Positions 1 through 6,448 of a stretch of DNA of 13,062 bases are shown in pieces. The DNA lies in contig JAUSPM010000157.1 of assembly GCA_030655675.1 (NCBI GenBank), positions 1 through 13,062 on the forward strand. Reading direction: 5' to 3'. The notes below the pieces were generated by a model that worked only from the letters and a program-made list of their open reading frames with translations, did not search any database and was not told the origin of the DNA. Each line of letters starts with the position of its first letter. The first letter of the stretch is position 1. Made by a program: the position numbers and the translations under genes. Source of the stretch: Methanosarcinaceae archaeon (lineage in GTDB: Archaea > Halobacteriota > Methanosarcinia > Methanosarcinales > Methanosarcinaceae).

Positions 1-19
1 TAATTGACTTATTTTGAGA

Positions 20-50
20 AATGCCTGTAAGAGCATTCCCTTTCTTTTTT
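20..50 (+). terminator. Possible terminator of a gene left of the window
   Basis: A 5-bp stem (AATGC at 20-24, GCATT at 33-37) with an 8-nt loop is followed by a T-rich run at 41-50. The stem is short, and the gene it would serve is outside the window, so this is a weak call. Confidence 0.3.
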
Positions 51-89
51 GCATTACATTAAACCTTAAAGACCAATATTTGAAAATTT

Positions 90-110
90 AACTATTAACT
101 ATTAACTATT
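90..110. repeat. Three tandem copies of AACTATT
   Basis: The heptamer AACTATT is repeated three times without change in the AT-rich leader before the permease gene. It is too short and too few to be a CRISPR. It may be replication slippage or part of the upstream control region. Confidence 0.75.
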
Positions 111-133
111 TTCATATTTGAACAGCGCCCCCA

Positions 134-151
134 TTTCAAAAGTATTTGAAA
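134..151. promoter_or_regulatory. Palindromic operator candidate before the arsenic/redox operon
   Basis: TTTCAAAAGTATTTGAAA is a perfect inverted repeat with 7-bp arms and a 4-nt spacer. It ends nine bases before the TATA-like box of the first gene. A TTTGAA half-site also occurs just upstream (about 117-122). The position suits a dimeric winged-helix regulator such as an ArsR-type repressor, but no regulator gene is in the window, so the binding protein is inferred. Confidence 0.5.
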
Positions 152-159
152 CCACAAAC

Positions 160-167
160 CTTATATT
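160..167 (+). promoter_or_regulatory. TATA box for the permease gene (leaderless start)
   Basis: CTTATATT lies about 26 bases before the ATG at 191. That is the usual archaeal TATA-to-start distance, so transcription probably begins at or next to the start codon. No ribosome-binding site precedes that ATG, which agrees with a leaderless mRNA. Confidence 0.5.
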
Positions 168-190
168 TGATTATTTCAATACAATTTGAA

Positions 191-1234
191 ATGATGACGA
201 CAGATTATCTGATCCACTTATTTACTATAGGCATAGCATCAGTTCAGGAATACCTTGCATTGCATGTTCTCATGTGCTTAGTACCTGCCTTCTTTTTGGC
301 AGGTGCGATCGCATCGCTATTTTCAAAAGAATCTGTATTGAAGTTCTTTGGCGCAGATGCACCGAAATATATCTCATACTCGGTAGCCGCAGTATCGGGA
401 ACCATCCTTGCAGTATGCAGTTGCACAGTGCTGCCGCTCTTTGCAGGAATATATAAACGTGGGGCCGGCATCGGACCTGCAACTACATTCCTGTTCTCGG
501 CACCAGCCATCAATATACTTGCAATTGTCTACACAGCCAAGATACTGGGATATGACCTTGGTGCCGCCCGTGCTGTTGTAGCAGTTCTACTATCCATTGT
601 AGTTGGATTATCAATGGCATTTGTGTTTGAGCGGGAAAAAGTTGAACGCAAGAAAATTGCCACGTTCGGGGAAGAAAAGCATAAACATAGCGTTGTAATC
701 TTTGTACTGCTGCTGGCAATTCTCCTTGTAGGGGAGATATTTTCTACATGGACCATGCGGATTGCTGTGCTAGTTCCATTGATCACGATCACTGTATATG
801 CATCACTCAAATGGTTTAGTCGTGAGGAACTTTCCAGTTGGATGAGTGAAACATGGTTTTTGATAAAGCAGATCACGCCGCTCCTTTTGATTGGTGTGTT
901 CTTTGCAGGCATCATTGTAGAGATTTTACCTGCTGAATATGTAATAGCATATGTTGGAGGCAATTCCATATCATCAAATCTTGTATCATCGGTTGCAGGT
1001 GCACTCATGTACTTCTCGACATTGACTGAAGTACCGATAATCAATGCCCTCACACTTCTTGGCATGGGTAGAGGTCCATCCCTTGCAATGCTTCTCGCAG
1101 GACCGGCATTGAGCCTTCCTAATATGATCGTGATAAGCAGGATAATGGGTGCAAAGCGTGCTTCTGTGTATATTTCTCTTGTCGTGGTCATTGCAACAAT
1201 TGCAGGACTTTTGTTTGGTTATTTTATAGGATGA
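191..1234 (+). CDS. arsP: ArsP/DUF318-family permease (organoarsenical or metal efflux)
   Basis: Integral membrane permease of the PF03773 (DUF318) family. Characterised ArsP members export trivalent organoarsenicals; others are linked to metal export. The 347-residue protein has about eight hydrophobic segments and a charged cytoplasmic loop near residues 140-160. The family signature is at residues 76-108, starting C76-S-C78 and ending in APAIN. A similar pattern recurs near the C terminus (STLTEVPIIN, then GPALSLPN), showing the twofold internal repeat. An in-frame TTG at 146 would add 15 residues, but the TATA box and palindrome would then lie inside or next to the coding region, so ATG 191 is preferred. 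It is the first gene of a seven-gene block. The substrate, methylarsenite or another thiol-binding metal, cannot be settled from sequence. Confidence 0.88.
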   Translation: MMTTDYLIHLFTIGIASVQEYLALHVLMCLVPAFFLAGAIASLFSKESVLKFFGADAPKYISYSVAAVSGTILAVCSCTVLPLFAGIYKRGAGIGPATTFLFSAPAINILAIVYTAKILGYDLGAARAVVAVLLSIVVGLSMAFVFEREKVERKKIATFGEEKHKHSVVIFVLLLAILLVGEIFSTWTMRIAVLVPLITITVYASLKWFSREELSSWMSETWFLIKQITPLLLIGVFFAGIIVEILPAEYVIAYVGGNSISSNLVSSVAGALMYFSTLTEVPIINALTLLGMGRGPSLAMLLAGPALSLPNMIVISRIMGAKRASVYISLVVVIATIAGLLFGYFIG

Positions 1235-1250
1235 TATGATAAAAGACAAG

Positions 1251-1258
1251 GTATATAC
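1251..1258 (+). promoter_or_regulatory. Possible internal promoter before acr3
   Basis: GTATATAC lies 60 bases before the ACR3 start, in a 76-nt gap that is wider than the other gaps of the operon. It could add separate transcription of the exporter and the genes after it. Confidence 0.35.
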
Positions 1259-1299
1259 ATAGTAACAGATTGCAATAAATGACACATGGCAATAACAAA

Positions 1300-1304
1300 A
1301 GGTG
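1300..1304 (+). promoter_or_regulatory. Ribosome-binding site that fixes the acr3 start
   Basis: AGGTG ends six bases before ATG 1311. An in-frame GTG at 1302 overlaps this site and would add three residues, so ATG 1311 is the better start. Confidence 0.6.
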
Positions 1305-1310
1305 CTATCT

Positions 1311-2348
1311 ATGAGTGATGAAAAGGATCTTGGGTTTTTTGAGAAATATCTGACGTTATGGATATTCCTTTGCATTGGAATTGGTATTGCGCTTGGTGAA
1401 GTATTTCCACAGATCGCAGTCCAGATTGATTCCATGCAGGTGTATCACGTATCCATCCCGATTGCGATTCTCCTGTTCTTTATGATATATCCTATCATGG
1501 TTCAGATCGATTTTAAACAGGTAGTAAAAGCAGGCAAAACACCAAAACCGGTTCTTACGACATTATTTGTCAACTGGGCAGTCAAGCCTTTTACCATGCT
1601 ATTCTTTGCCTGGCTGTTTATGAGTCACGTTTTCGCCCCCTACCTGACAGAAGCACAGGCATCACAATATATAGCAGGCATGATCCTTCTTGGTGTTGCC
1701 CCATGTACGGCAATGGTACTTGTATGGGGTTATCTTGCAAAAGGGAATCAAGGGCATACGCTGGTGATGGTCGCAATAAACTCGCTGGTCATGCTTTTCC
1801 TGTACGCACCGCTTGCACGTTTATTGCTTGGTATGAGCGACATCATCGTACCGTGGGAAACAATATTGTTGTCTGTTGGTTTATATGTAGGTGTACCACT
1901 GGTAGTGGGATATTTTTCGCGAATTTTTCTTCTTAGGAATAAAGGGCATGATTGGTTTGAGAACAAATTCTCACCTACTATGCATAACATTTCAATTACC
2001 GCCCTTTTGGTGACACTAATTACCCTTTTCTCACTTCAGGGCAAAGTTATACTGGATGAGCCACTTGTGATCGCAATGATCGCTGTGCCGCTTTTGATCC
2101 AGGTATTCTTTATATTCTTCCTTGGATATGGCATATCAAAAGTCATAGGACTATCTTATGAAGATGCTGCACCAACCGCGCTCATCGGTGCATCCAACCA
2201 TTTTGAAGTTGCAATTGCTGTTGCAGCCATGCTTTTTGGAATCAATTCGGGTGCTGCGCTCGCGACAGTTGTTGGAGTGTTGATCGAGGTGCCTGTGATG
2301 CTTGGATTGGTAAAAATTAGTTTACGAACACGACACTTTTTCAAATAA
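1311..2348 (+). CDS. acr3: ACR3-family arsenite efflux transporter
   Basis: Secondary transporter of the bile acid:sodium symporter superfamily that exports arsenite (and sometimes antimonite) across the cytoplasmic membrane. The 345-residue length and roughly ten hydrophobic segments match the family. Key residues are present: C132 in APCTAMV corresponds to the essential cysteine in the fourth membrane helix, and E326 in IEVPVM corresponds to the conserved glutamate near the C terminus. The motif NHFEVAIA (296-303) is also typical. It sits 76 nt after the permease gene and 15 nt before the phosphoesterase gene, inside the same block. Pairing with an ArsP-like permease suggests export of both inorganic and methylated arsenic, which is inference. 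No arsenate reductase or ArsM methylase is seen here. Confidence 0.93.
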   Translation: MSDEKDLGFFEKYLTLWIFLCIGIGIALGEVFPQIAVQIDSMQVYHVSIPIAILLFFMIYPIMVQIDFKQVVKAGKTPKPVLTTLFVNWAVKPFTMLFFAWLFMSHVFAPYLTEAQASQYIAGMILLGVAPCTAMVLVWGYLAKGNQGHTLVMVAINSLVMLFLYAPLARLLLGMSDIIVPWETILLSVGLYVGVPLVVGYFSRIFLLRNKGHDWFENKFSPTMHNISITALLVTLITLFSLQGKVILDEPLVIAMIAVPLLIQVFFIFFLGYGISKVIGLSYEDAAPTALIGASNHFEVAIAVAAMLFGINSGAALATVVGVLIEVPVMLGLVKISLRTRHFFK

Positions 2349-2363
2349 TTGTTTAAATAATTC

Positions 2364-3053
2364 ATGAAACTGTTAATAATATCTGATATACACGGCAACA
2401 AGGAAGCACTTGATGCAGTACTTGAGGTTGAACACGATGCGATTGTGTGTCTTGGCGACCTTGTGGACTACGGTCCAGCACCGGCCGAATGCATAGACCT
2501 CATAAGACGATCAGGTGTTCGCACAATCATGGGAAACCACGATAATGCGGTTGCGTTCAAGGTCGATTGTGAATGTGGAGATACGTATAAGCATCTCTCG
2601 ATCGCAACCCGCGAATATACCTGGGAGCAACTTGATGATTCTCACATAGAGTACTTGAAGGGTTTGCGCGCGGATATGAATATTACATTTAAAGATGCAA
2701 TTGTACATTTCGCCCACGGTAGTCCGCGTTCTATGTATGAGTATATTCAACCGAAAACACCGAATAATGAAATATTGGAGATGATACAAAACATGCATGC
2801 GGATGTTATTGTAGTTGGGCATTCTCATATCCCGTTTGTCAGGGATGTCGGCGGCGTGAAAATCGTAAATCCGGGTTCTGTGGGGCAATCTCGTGATGGC
2901 GATGCGCGCGCGAGTTGTGCGGTGTTTGATACAGAAACGCAGGCGGTGGATATTATTAGATGCGAATATGATATCGATTCGGTCTGCACGCAGATTAGGG
3001 AAAGTATGCCGCATGCTGATGAGTTGATTCAGATATTGGAACGAGGTCATTAA
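2364..3053 (+). CDS. Calcineurin-like metallophosphoesterase
   Basis: A 229-residue protein with all the metal-binding motifs of the calcineurin-like superfamily: DIHGN (8-12), GDLVDYG (31-37), GNHD (57-60), AHGS (117-120) and GHSH (152-155), then NPGSVGQ (169-175). These predict a two-metal site that hydrolyses phosphomono- or diesters. The family is common in archaea, and its natural substrates are mostly unknown. DCECGD (68-73) is an unusual cysteine pair just after the GNHD motif. No clear ribosome-binding site precedes the ATG, which is 15 nt after acr3. Its place between an arsenic exporter and redox proteins is not explained by known arsenic chemistry. It is not close in sequence to the second phosphoesterase in this window (6521-7012). 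Confidence 0.88.
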   Translation: MKLLIISDIHGNKEALDAVLEVEHDAIVCLGDLVDYGPAPAECIDLIRRSGVRTIMGNHDNAVAFKVDCECGDTYKHLSIATREYTWEQLDDSHIEYLKGLRADMNITFKDAIVHFAHGSPRSMYEYIQPKTPNNEILEMIQNMHADVIVVGHSHIPFVRDVGGVKIVNPGSVGQSRDGDARASCAVFDTETQAVDIIRCEYDIDSVCTQIRESMPHADELIQILERGH

Positions 3054-3072
3054 TTTTTGGAGCAATGCAAAA

Positions 3073-3255
3073 ATGGTGACAATTACAGTTGATGTGGATA
3101 AATGCAATGGCTGCGGCGCGTGTGTTGATTCATGTCACCGTAGAGTATTGGAAATAAAAAATAGTTTATGTATTGTAGTGAAACTTGAGATGTGCCGTTT
3201 TTGTATGCTGTGTGTGGCAGCGTGTAAACCAAAAGCAATAAACGTAAATGTTTAG
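3073..3255 (+). CDS. Small 2[4Fe-4S] ferredoxin-like protein
   Basis: A 60-residue protein with two cluster-binding motifs, C11xxC14xxC17xxxC21 and C41xxC44xxC47xxxC51, the pattern of two [4Fe-4S] clusters in a bacterial-type ferredoxin fold. The proline that normally follows the last cysteine is kept in the second motif (CKP) but is histidine in the first (C21-H22), and there is an extra cysteine at 33. Such proteins carry low-potential electrons or form the electron-entry module of larger enzymes. The start follows GGAG with an 11-nt spacing, a little long. It is co-directional with, and 19 nt after, the phosphoesterase. It may feed electrons to the redox proteins that follow, which is inference. 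Confidence 0.85.
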   Translation: MVTITVDVDKCNGCGACVDSCHRRVLEIKNSLCIVVKLEMCRFCMLCVAACKPKAINVNV

Positions 3256-3287
3256 ATAATTCAGAGATAGTTTTTGGGAGTTTATCT

Positions 3288-3719
3288 ATGGCAAATTGTT
3301 CATGTTTCAGTCCGGAACTTGCACAGCAGGCACTTAAAAATAAAAAAAGTGATCTGCACAAGGTTCGATGTCCGGTATGTGGAAAGGAATACACAACGAA
3401 TCGTGAAGGGAACGAAGTTGTTTGCTTTGATTGTGAAAGATCCAGTAATCATATTATAGTTAATGAGGTGAAAAATATGGGAAAGATGAAAATTGAAATA
3501 CTTGGGACCGGTTGTGCAAAATGCAATAAGACAAAGGGGATAGTGGAGAAGGCTGTTTCACAAAGCGGAGTGAATGCAGATGTCGTTAAGGTGGAAGATT
3601 TTGACAAGATAATCTCATACGGTGTTATGATAACACCTGCTGTGGTCGTTAACGGTGAGGTAAAGGTTGCAGGAAGGGTGCCGAGCGTGGATGATGTTGT
3701 TGGGTGGATCACCCAATAA
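3288..3719 (+). CDS. Zinc-ribbon plus thioredoxin-like (MTH895-type) protein
   Basis: A 143-residue open frame with two parts. Residues 1-60 carry C4-S-C6 and two CxxC pairs (C28-PV-C31 and C46-FD-C49), a zinc-ribbon arrangement. Residues 67-143 form a small thioredoxin fold of the redox-active disulfide protein 2 type, with active site C76-AK-C79 and a cis-proline motif ITP (115-117). Small thioredoxins of this type are often encoded beside DUF318 permeases. The ATG at 3288 follows GGGAG with 7-nt spacing. An internal ATG at 3477 has an even stronger site (GAGGTG, 6-nt spacing) and would give the thioredoxin domain alone (80 residues). Both products may be made, or a once separate small zinc-ribbon gene has fused with its neighbour. 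The thioredoxin part is certain; the length in the cell is open. Confidence 0.85.
   Translation: MANCSCFSPELAQQALKNKKSDLHKVRCPVCGKEYTTNREGNEVVCFDCERSSNHIIVNEVKNMGKMKIEILGTGCAKCNKTKGIVEKAVSQSGVNADVVKVEDFDKIISYGVMITPAVVVNGEVKVAGRVPSVDDVVGWITQ
3465..3470 (+). promoter_or_regulatory. Strong internal ribosome-binding site
   Basis: GAGGTG lies six bases before an in-frame ATG at 3477, exactly where the thioredoxin-like domain begins. It is a better match to the archaeal 16S rRNA tail than the site before the full-length start at 3288. It suggests translation of a thioredoxin-only product. Confidence 0.6.
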
Positions 3720-3752
3720 TCAAATTTTGTAAAATATACAGGAGAAGTTGAT

Positions 3753-4175
3753 ATGGGATTTGATTATAAAAATGAATTAGAGTGGAGCGGCGAGCAGAAG
3801 GGTGTTCTTTCACTTGGCGATGGAAAGGACGATATTAAGATTGCAGTTCCGCCGGAATTTGGAGGGCATGAAGGTTTTGTAAGTCCCGAGGATATGTTTG
3901 TCGGATCTATGAATGCGTGTTTTATGACCACATTTTTGGTCTTCGCCAAAAAATCAGAGATCGATCTTGTTTCATATAAGTCAAGTGCTATCGGGCATTT
4001 GGAAAAAGTCGATGGCAAAAACATTTTCACAAAAATTGTGTTGAAGCCACAGATTCAAGCAAATGCCAGTAATGATGAGGTCATGGCAGTTGTTGAGCAT
4101 GTCAAGGAGTATTCAATCGTTCTGAATTCCATGAGAACCGATGTTGAGATTGAAGCAACGATCATAACTGAATAA
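3753..4175 (+). CDS. OsmC/Ohr-superfamily protein lacking the second catalytic cysteine
   Basis: A 140-residue OsmC-like protein. OsmC and Ohr enzymes reduce organic hydroperoxides with a pair of cysteines in a domain-swapped dimer. The helix motif SPEDMFVGSMNAC (44-56) supplies the peroxidatic cysteine C56. The second family cysteine, expected in the helix before the last strand, is serine here (S121 in EYSIVLNS). The protein is therefore either a one-cysteine peroxidase that uses an outside thiol, possibly the thioredoxin-like neighbour, or a binding protein for another ligand. The ATG has GGAG eight bases upstream. It lies 33 nt after the thioredoxin gene and 20 nt before the DGC gene. Confidence 0.87.
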   Translation: MGFDYKNELEWSGEQKGVLSLGDGKDDIKIAVPPEFGGHEGFVSPEDMFVGSMNACFMTTFLVFAKKSEIDLVSYKSSAIGHLEKVDGKNIFTKIVLKPQIQANASNDEVMAVVEHVKEYSIVLNSMRTDVEIEATIITE

Positions 4176-4182
4176 TTTAGAT

Positions 4183-4187
4183 GGAGG
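4183..4187 (+). promoter_or_regulatory. Ribosome-binding site that fixes the DGC-protein start
   Basis: GGAGG lies eight bases before ATG 4196. An in-frame ATG at 4181 overlaps this site and has no site of its own, so the gene is started at 4196. Confidence 0.7.
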
Positions 4188-4195
4188 AAAATATA

Positions 4196-4588
4196 ATGGC
4201 AGAAAATTTAAAAATGGCAGAAAATGTAAAATGTTCATGCGGATCTGATAATGTAGGGATTTTTCCCTGTGCAGGTGCATCGAATACGGGTCAGATAAGC
4301 AATAAAATCGCGGTCGAACTTTCAAAGAGTGGCGTAGGTACGATGATGTGTACGGTAGGAATCGGTGGACATCGCCCCGGACTTATTAAATCAGCCGAAG
4401 GCTGCGACCGCATAATCGTGATCGACGGTTGCCCACTAAACTGCGCAAGAGAGACACTTGAACATGCAGGGATTGCTGTGGATACACATATTGAAGTAAC
4501 GGGACTTGGTGTCATAAAAAATTATGACCTTGATATTCCGCCTGCGCAGATTAAAGAAGTGATGGAAAAGGTTGTTAAAATCATTTGA
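4196..4588 (+). CDS. DGC-domain putative zinc-binding protein
   Basis: A 130-residue protein of the DGC family (PF08859), named for its Asp-Gly-Cys motif, seen here at 77-79 in IDGCPLNCA. Cysteines at 13, 15, 25 (FPCAGASNTG), 52, 70, 79 and 83 are typical of a predicted metal site. The biochemical role of the family is not established; members are often found next to DUF318 permeases, small thioredoxins and other metal-related genes. The start was chosen from GGAGG at 4183-4187. It is the last gene of the + strand block, 20 nt after the OsmC-like gene, and is followed by about 400 bases without genes. A metal-binding or metal-delivery role in the arsenic/thiol system is inference. Confidence 0.85.
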   Translation: MAENLKMAENVKCSCGSDNVGIFPCAGASNTGQISNKIAVELSKSGVGTMMCTVGIGGHRPGLIKSAEGCDRIIVIDGCPLNCARETLEHAGIAVDTHIEVTGLGVIKNYDLDIPPAQIKEVMEKVVKII

Positions 4589-4643
4589 ATTAATGTTATC
4601 ATTTCAGTTGAAGTCAAAAACAATATAATGGCCACCGATATAA

Positions 4644-4661
4644 CCGCCGCAGGCGGCATAT
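4644..4661. repeat. GC-rich hairpin CCGCC-GCA-GGCGG with ATAT flank
   Basis: The sequence forms a perfect 5-bp stem with a three-base loop. Thirteen bases of it (4649-4661) recur inverted at 4891-4903, on the other side of the miniature element. The same core occurs inside the repeat elements at 8370 and 12958. No T-run follows, so it is not a typical terminator. Confidence 0.6.
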
Positions 4662-4718
4662 TCCAATGAAAATTATCTGCGATAAGCAGCACATTTACAA
4701 TCATTTATTGAGTAAATT

Positions 4719-4848
4719 GAGATTGTCGGAAAAGTCCATATTTCGAAGTATTTCAACTTATTTAATAAATTTAGTACGGCGCTGCATAGCGTTTTACTTG
4801 CAAACATTGATTGAAATGTTCAGATTATCCCACTTTTCCGACAATCTC
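4719..4848. mobile_element. 130-bp miniature inverted-repeat transposable element
   Basis: The ends are a perfect 17-bp inverted repeat: GAGATTGTCGGAAAAGT at 4719-4735 and its complement at 4832-4848. The 6-bp sequence TAAATT directly flanks both ends (4713-4718 and 4849-4854), as expected of a target-site duplication. An inner pair (ATTTCAA at 4750-4756, TTGAAAT at 4811-4817) would let most of the unit fold back. It has no transposase frame, so it would have been moved by a relative elsewhere in the genome. The insertion-sequence family was not identified. Confidence 0.85.
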
Positions 4849-4890
4849 TAAATTATCAGTCTGCATTTGAAATTTAATGGTAATTGTGAG

Positions 4891-4908
4891 ATATGCCGCC
4901 TGCAGCGT
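4891..4908. repeat. Decayed inverted copy of the GC-rich hairpin
   Basis: ATATGCCGCCTGC is the exact complement of 4649-4661. The second arm here is degraded (AGCG in place of GGCGG), so the stem is no longer perfect. Confidence 0.5.
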
Positions 4909-4921
4909 TTGACTCGGCATC

Positions 4922-4954
4922 AAAAAAAAGTGTGGGCTGAAGTTGTTGCCCACA
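4922..4954 (-). terminator. Intrinsic-terminator-like hairpin of the GIDE-LemA operon
   Basis: Read on the minus strand, a 7-bp stem (TGTGGGC, 10-nt loop, GCCCACA; plus-strand 4931-4954) is followed one base later by eight T residues (plus-strand A-run 4922-4929). It lies 30 bases beyond the LemA stop codon. Confidence 0.65.
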
Positions 4955-4983
4955 TAATATTGTGGATATTCGATATATATAAA

Positions 4984-5556
4984 TTAAAACGTAATCTCCA
5001 CATCTTTCCTGTCTGCTTCATCAACTTTGAAGAGCTCACTTTTCACATAGTGAAGCATGTTCGCAATGAAGACATAAGGGATCTGCTCTATTCGAATATT
5101 GAATGTATTTGTAGAATCGTTATAGAATTCCCTTCTATCAGCGATCTGATCTTCAATGGCGCTAATTCGGTTCTGGAACTGTAAAAATGACTCATTAGCC
5201 TTCAGGTCTGGATAATTTTCCGCAACGGCGAATAGGGATTTCAATGCAGATGTCATAGATGAATCTGCTGCGGCTTTTTCTTTAACTGAATTTGCATCCA
5301 AAAATGCAGTTCTTGCCTGTGTGACCTGGAGCAGAACACCTTTTTCATGTTCCATATAGCCTTTTACAGAAGCCAGTAACTTTGTCAATTCATCTGTTCT
5401 TTGCTTTAGAAGTACATCTATATTACTCCATGATTTATCGATATTATGTTTTAACCTGACCAGACTATTGTATATAGAAATAATATAGCCCACAACTATT
5501 ACCAGTAGCAATAGAATAACAATTCCAATTATTATACCAATTCCAATTGAACTCAC
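4984..5556 (-). CDS. lemA: LemA family membrane protein
   Basis: A 190-residue LemA-family protein: one N-terminal membrane helix (about residues 5-28) followed by a long helical bundle outside or under the membrane. Family landmarks are YNSLVRLKHNIDKSWSNIDV (29-48), AENYPDLKAN (112-121) and the RREFYNDSTNTFN block (141-153). The biochemical function of LemA is not known. The start is a GTG at 5556 with AAGGAG eight bases upstream; an overlapping ATG two bases earlier runs straight into TGA and cannot be the start. It is 42 nt downstream of the GIDE-domain gene and probably in one mRNA with it. LemA proteins are often encoded beside GIDE or TPM-domain membrane proteins, which fits. Confidence 0.93.
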   Translation of the reverse strand: MSSIGIGIIIGIVILLLLVIVVGYIISIYNSLVRLKHNIDKSWSNIDVLLKQRTDELTKLLASVKGYMEHEKGVLLQVTQARTAFLDANSVKEKAAADSSMTSALKSLFAVAENYPDLKANESFLQFQNRISAIEDQIADRREFYNDSTNTFNIRIEQIPYVFIANMLHYVKSELFKVDEADRKDVEITF

Positions 5557-5564
5557 ATTAATAT

Positions 5565-5570
5565 CTCCTT
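5565..5570 (-). promoter_or_regulatory. Ribosome-binding site for the GTG start of lemA
   Basis: AAGGAG on the minus strand lies eight bases before GTG 5556. It supports the non-ATG start. Confidence 0.65.
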
Positions 5571-5598
5571 TAAATATTCAAATAATTCCTTAAATAAT

Positions 5599-6414
5599 TC
5601 AAACAATTCCCATCATAGAAAGCGATATCATAACACCTATTATGAAAAATATGGCACCAAATACAAAGCTACCGATCATTTTCCATTTAAGTGAACCTAC
5701 AAGTTCTTTTTCACTTTTATCTGATATTATGAAGGTTGGTTCATTTTCACCTTTATGAATAAAAACATCATTCGATGCTTGTGGATTATTTGCAGCAGTT
5801 CCCAATAAGAATAGGTTAGCATCTGGTTCAATATATCGTTCATAGTACTTTCGGTCACCAACACGGTTGTTAAAGCTCCAATTCGATTTCTTAACTGGTA
5901 TAAGTCCCCATGTACCAATGTCAAGGTTAGATTGATTATTGCTATCCCAATTTTTCAATGCATTGCCTATAATCCCGAACATCCCGAAAAGACCTGCTTT
6001 TTGCAGGAATATTTTTTTGTCATCAACATTGAAATCAGCATTGATCGGGTTTACATGAACACTTCCGGTTTCGTCTTTTGCAAAAAAGGGAATTCTTTTT
6101 TCTCCGGAAGATATGGTATCCCAACTTTTACTTGTTGTAGTTTTTCCATCGGAACCCTTTGATGTATGTTTACGATATTCTTTTATTTCGTAACTATAAT
6201 ATACGCAATCTGTTTGTGAAAAAGGAGTGGTGATGCATGTATCAGCCAAAACATTTCCATGCAGTTCAACCAGACCCATAGCCATTGATCTGATCTTTGA
6301 ACGCGGTGTATCATTGATCAAGCGATATTTAGACATCACTTTAAACCCATACAAGAATATTACCAATCCAACGATGGCAAATATTATCGAAATTATATAT
6401 TCTGTTTCAACCAT
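5599..6414 (-). CDS. GIDE-domain membrane protein (MULAN/BAM-like, no RING)
   Basis: A 271-residue protein with a membrane helix at each end (about 7-25 and 246-268) and a soluble region between them. The region contains the GIDE/BAM domain pattern (PF12483): YRLINDTPRSKIRSMAMGLV (30-49), TPFSQTDCVYYSYEIKEYR (63-81), IPFFAKDETGSV (108-119) and ERYIEPDANLFLLGTA (192-207). In eukaryotes this domain lies between the membrane helices of the mitochondrial ubiquitin ligase MULAN/MAPL. The archaeal protein has no RING finger, so ligase activity is not expected. A GAGGT-type site lies about nine bases before the ATG. It is followed by LemA, and the pair probably acts together at the cell membrane. 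Names such as 'E3 ubiquitin ligase' for this family would be misleading. Confidence 0.87.
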   Translation of the reverse strand: MVETEYIISIIFAIVGLVIFLYGFKVMSKYRLINDTPRSKIRSMAMGLVELHGNVLADTCITTPFSQTDCVYYSYEIKEYRKHTSKGSDGKTTTSKSWDTISSGEKRIPFFAKDETGSVHVNPINADFNVDDKKIFLQKAGLFGMFGIIGNALKNWDSNNQSNLDIGTWGLIPVKKSNWSFNNRVGDRKYYERYIEPDANLFLLGTAANNPQASNDVFIHKGENEPTFIISDKSEKELVGSLKWKMIGSFVFGAIFFIIGVMISLSMMGIV

Positions 6415-6448
6415 TATTATCTGACCTCGGTTTAAGATAACAATTCTT

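Noticed and set aside
88..110. Short CRISPR-like array
   Set aside because: Seven-base units without spacers are simple tandem repeats, not CRISPR.
146..190. Upstream TTG start extending the ArsP-like permease by 15 residues
   Set aside because: The TATA box would lie within the coding region, no ribosome-binding site precedes the TTG, and the added residues match no family feature.
529..1191. Long minus-strand frame (220 codons) opposite the permease
   Set aside because: It is the antisense shadow of a clear membrane protein gene and its translation matches no family.
4666..4851. 61-codon frame covering the miniature element
   Set aside because: It runs through both terminal inverted repeats, has no ribosome-binding site and matches no transposase.
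4866..5184. Plus-strand frame of 105 codons overlapping lemA
   Set aside because: It is antisense to a well-recognised LemA gene and crosses the terminator-like hairpin.
2349..5601. Shared 12-base string TTAAATAATTCA at 2353 and 5590
   Set aside because: AT-rich low-complexity sequence; one copy lies before a start codon and the other overlaps a stop codon, with no common structure.
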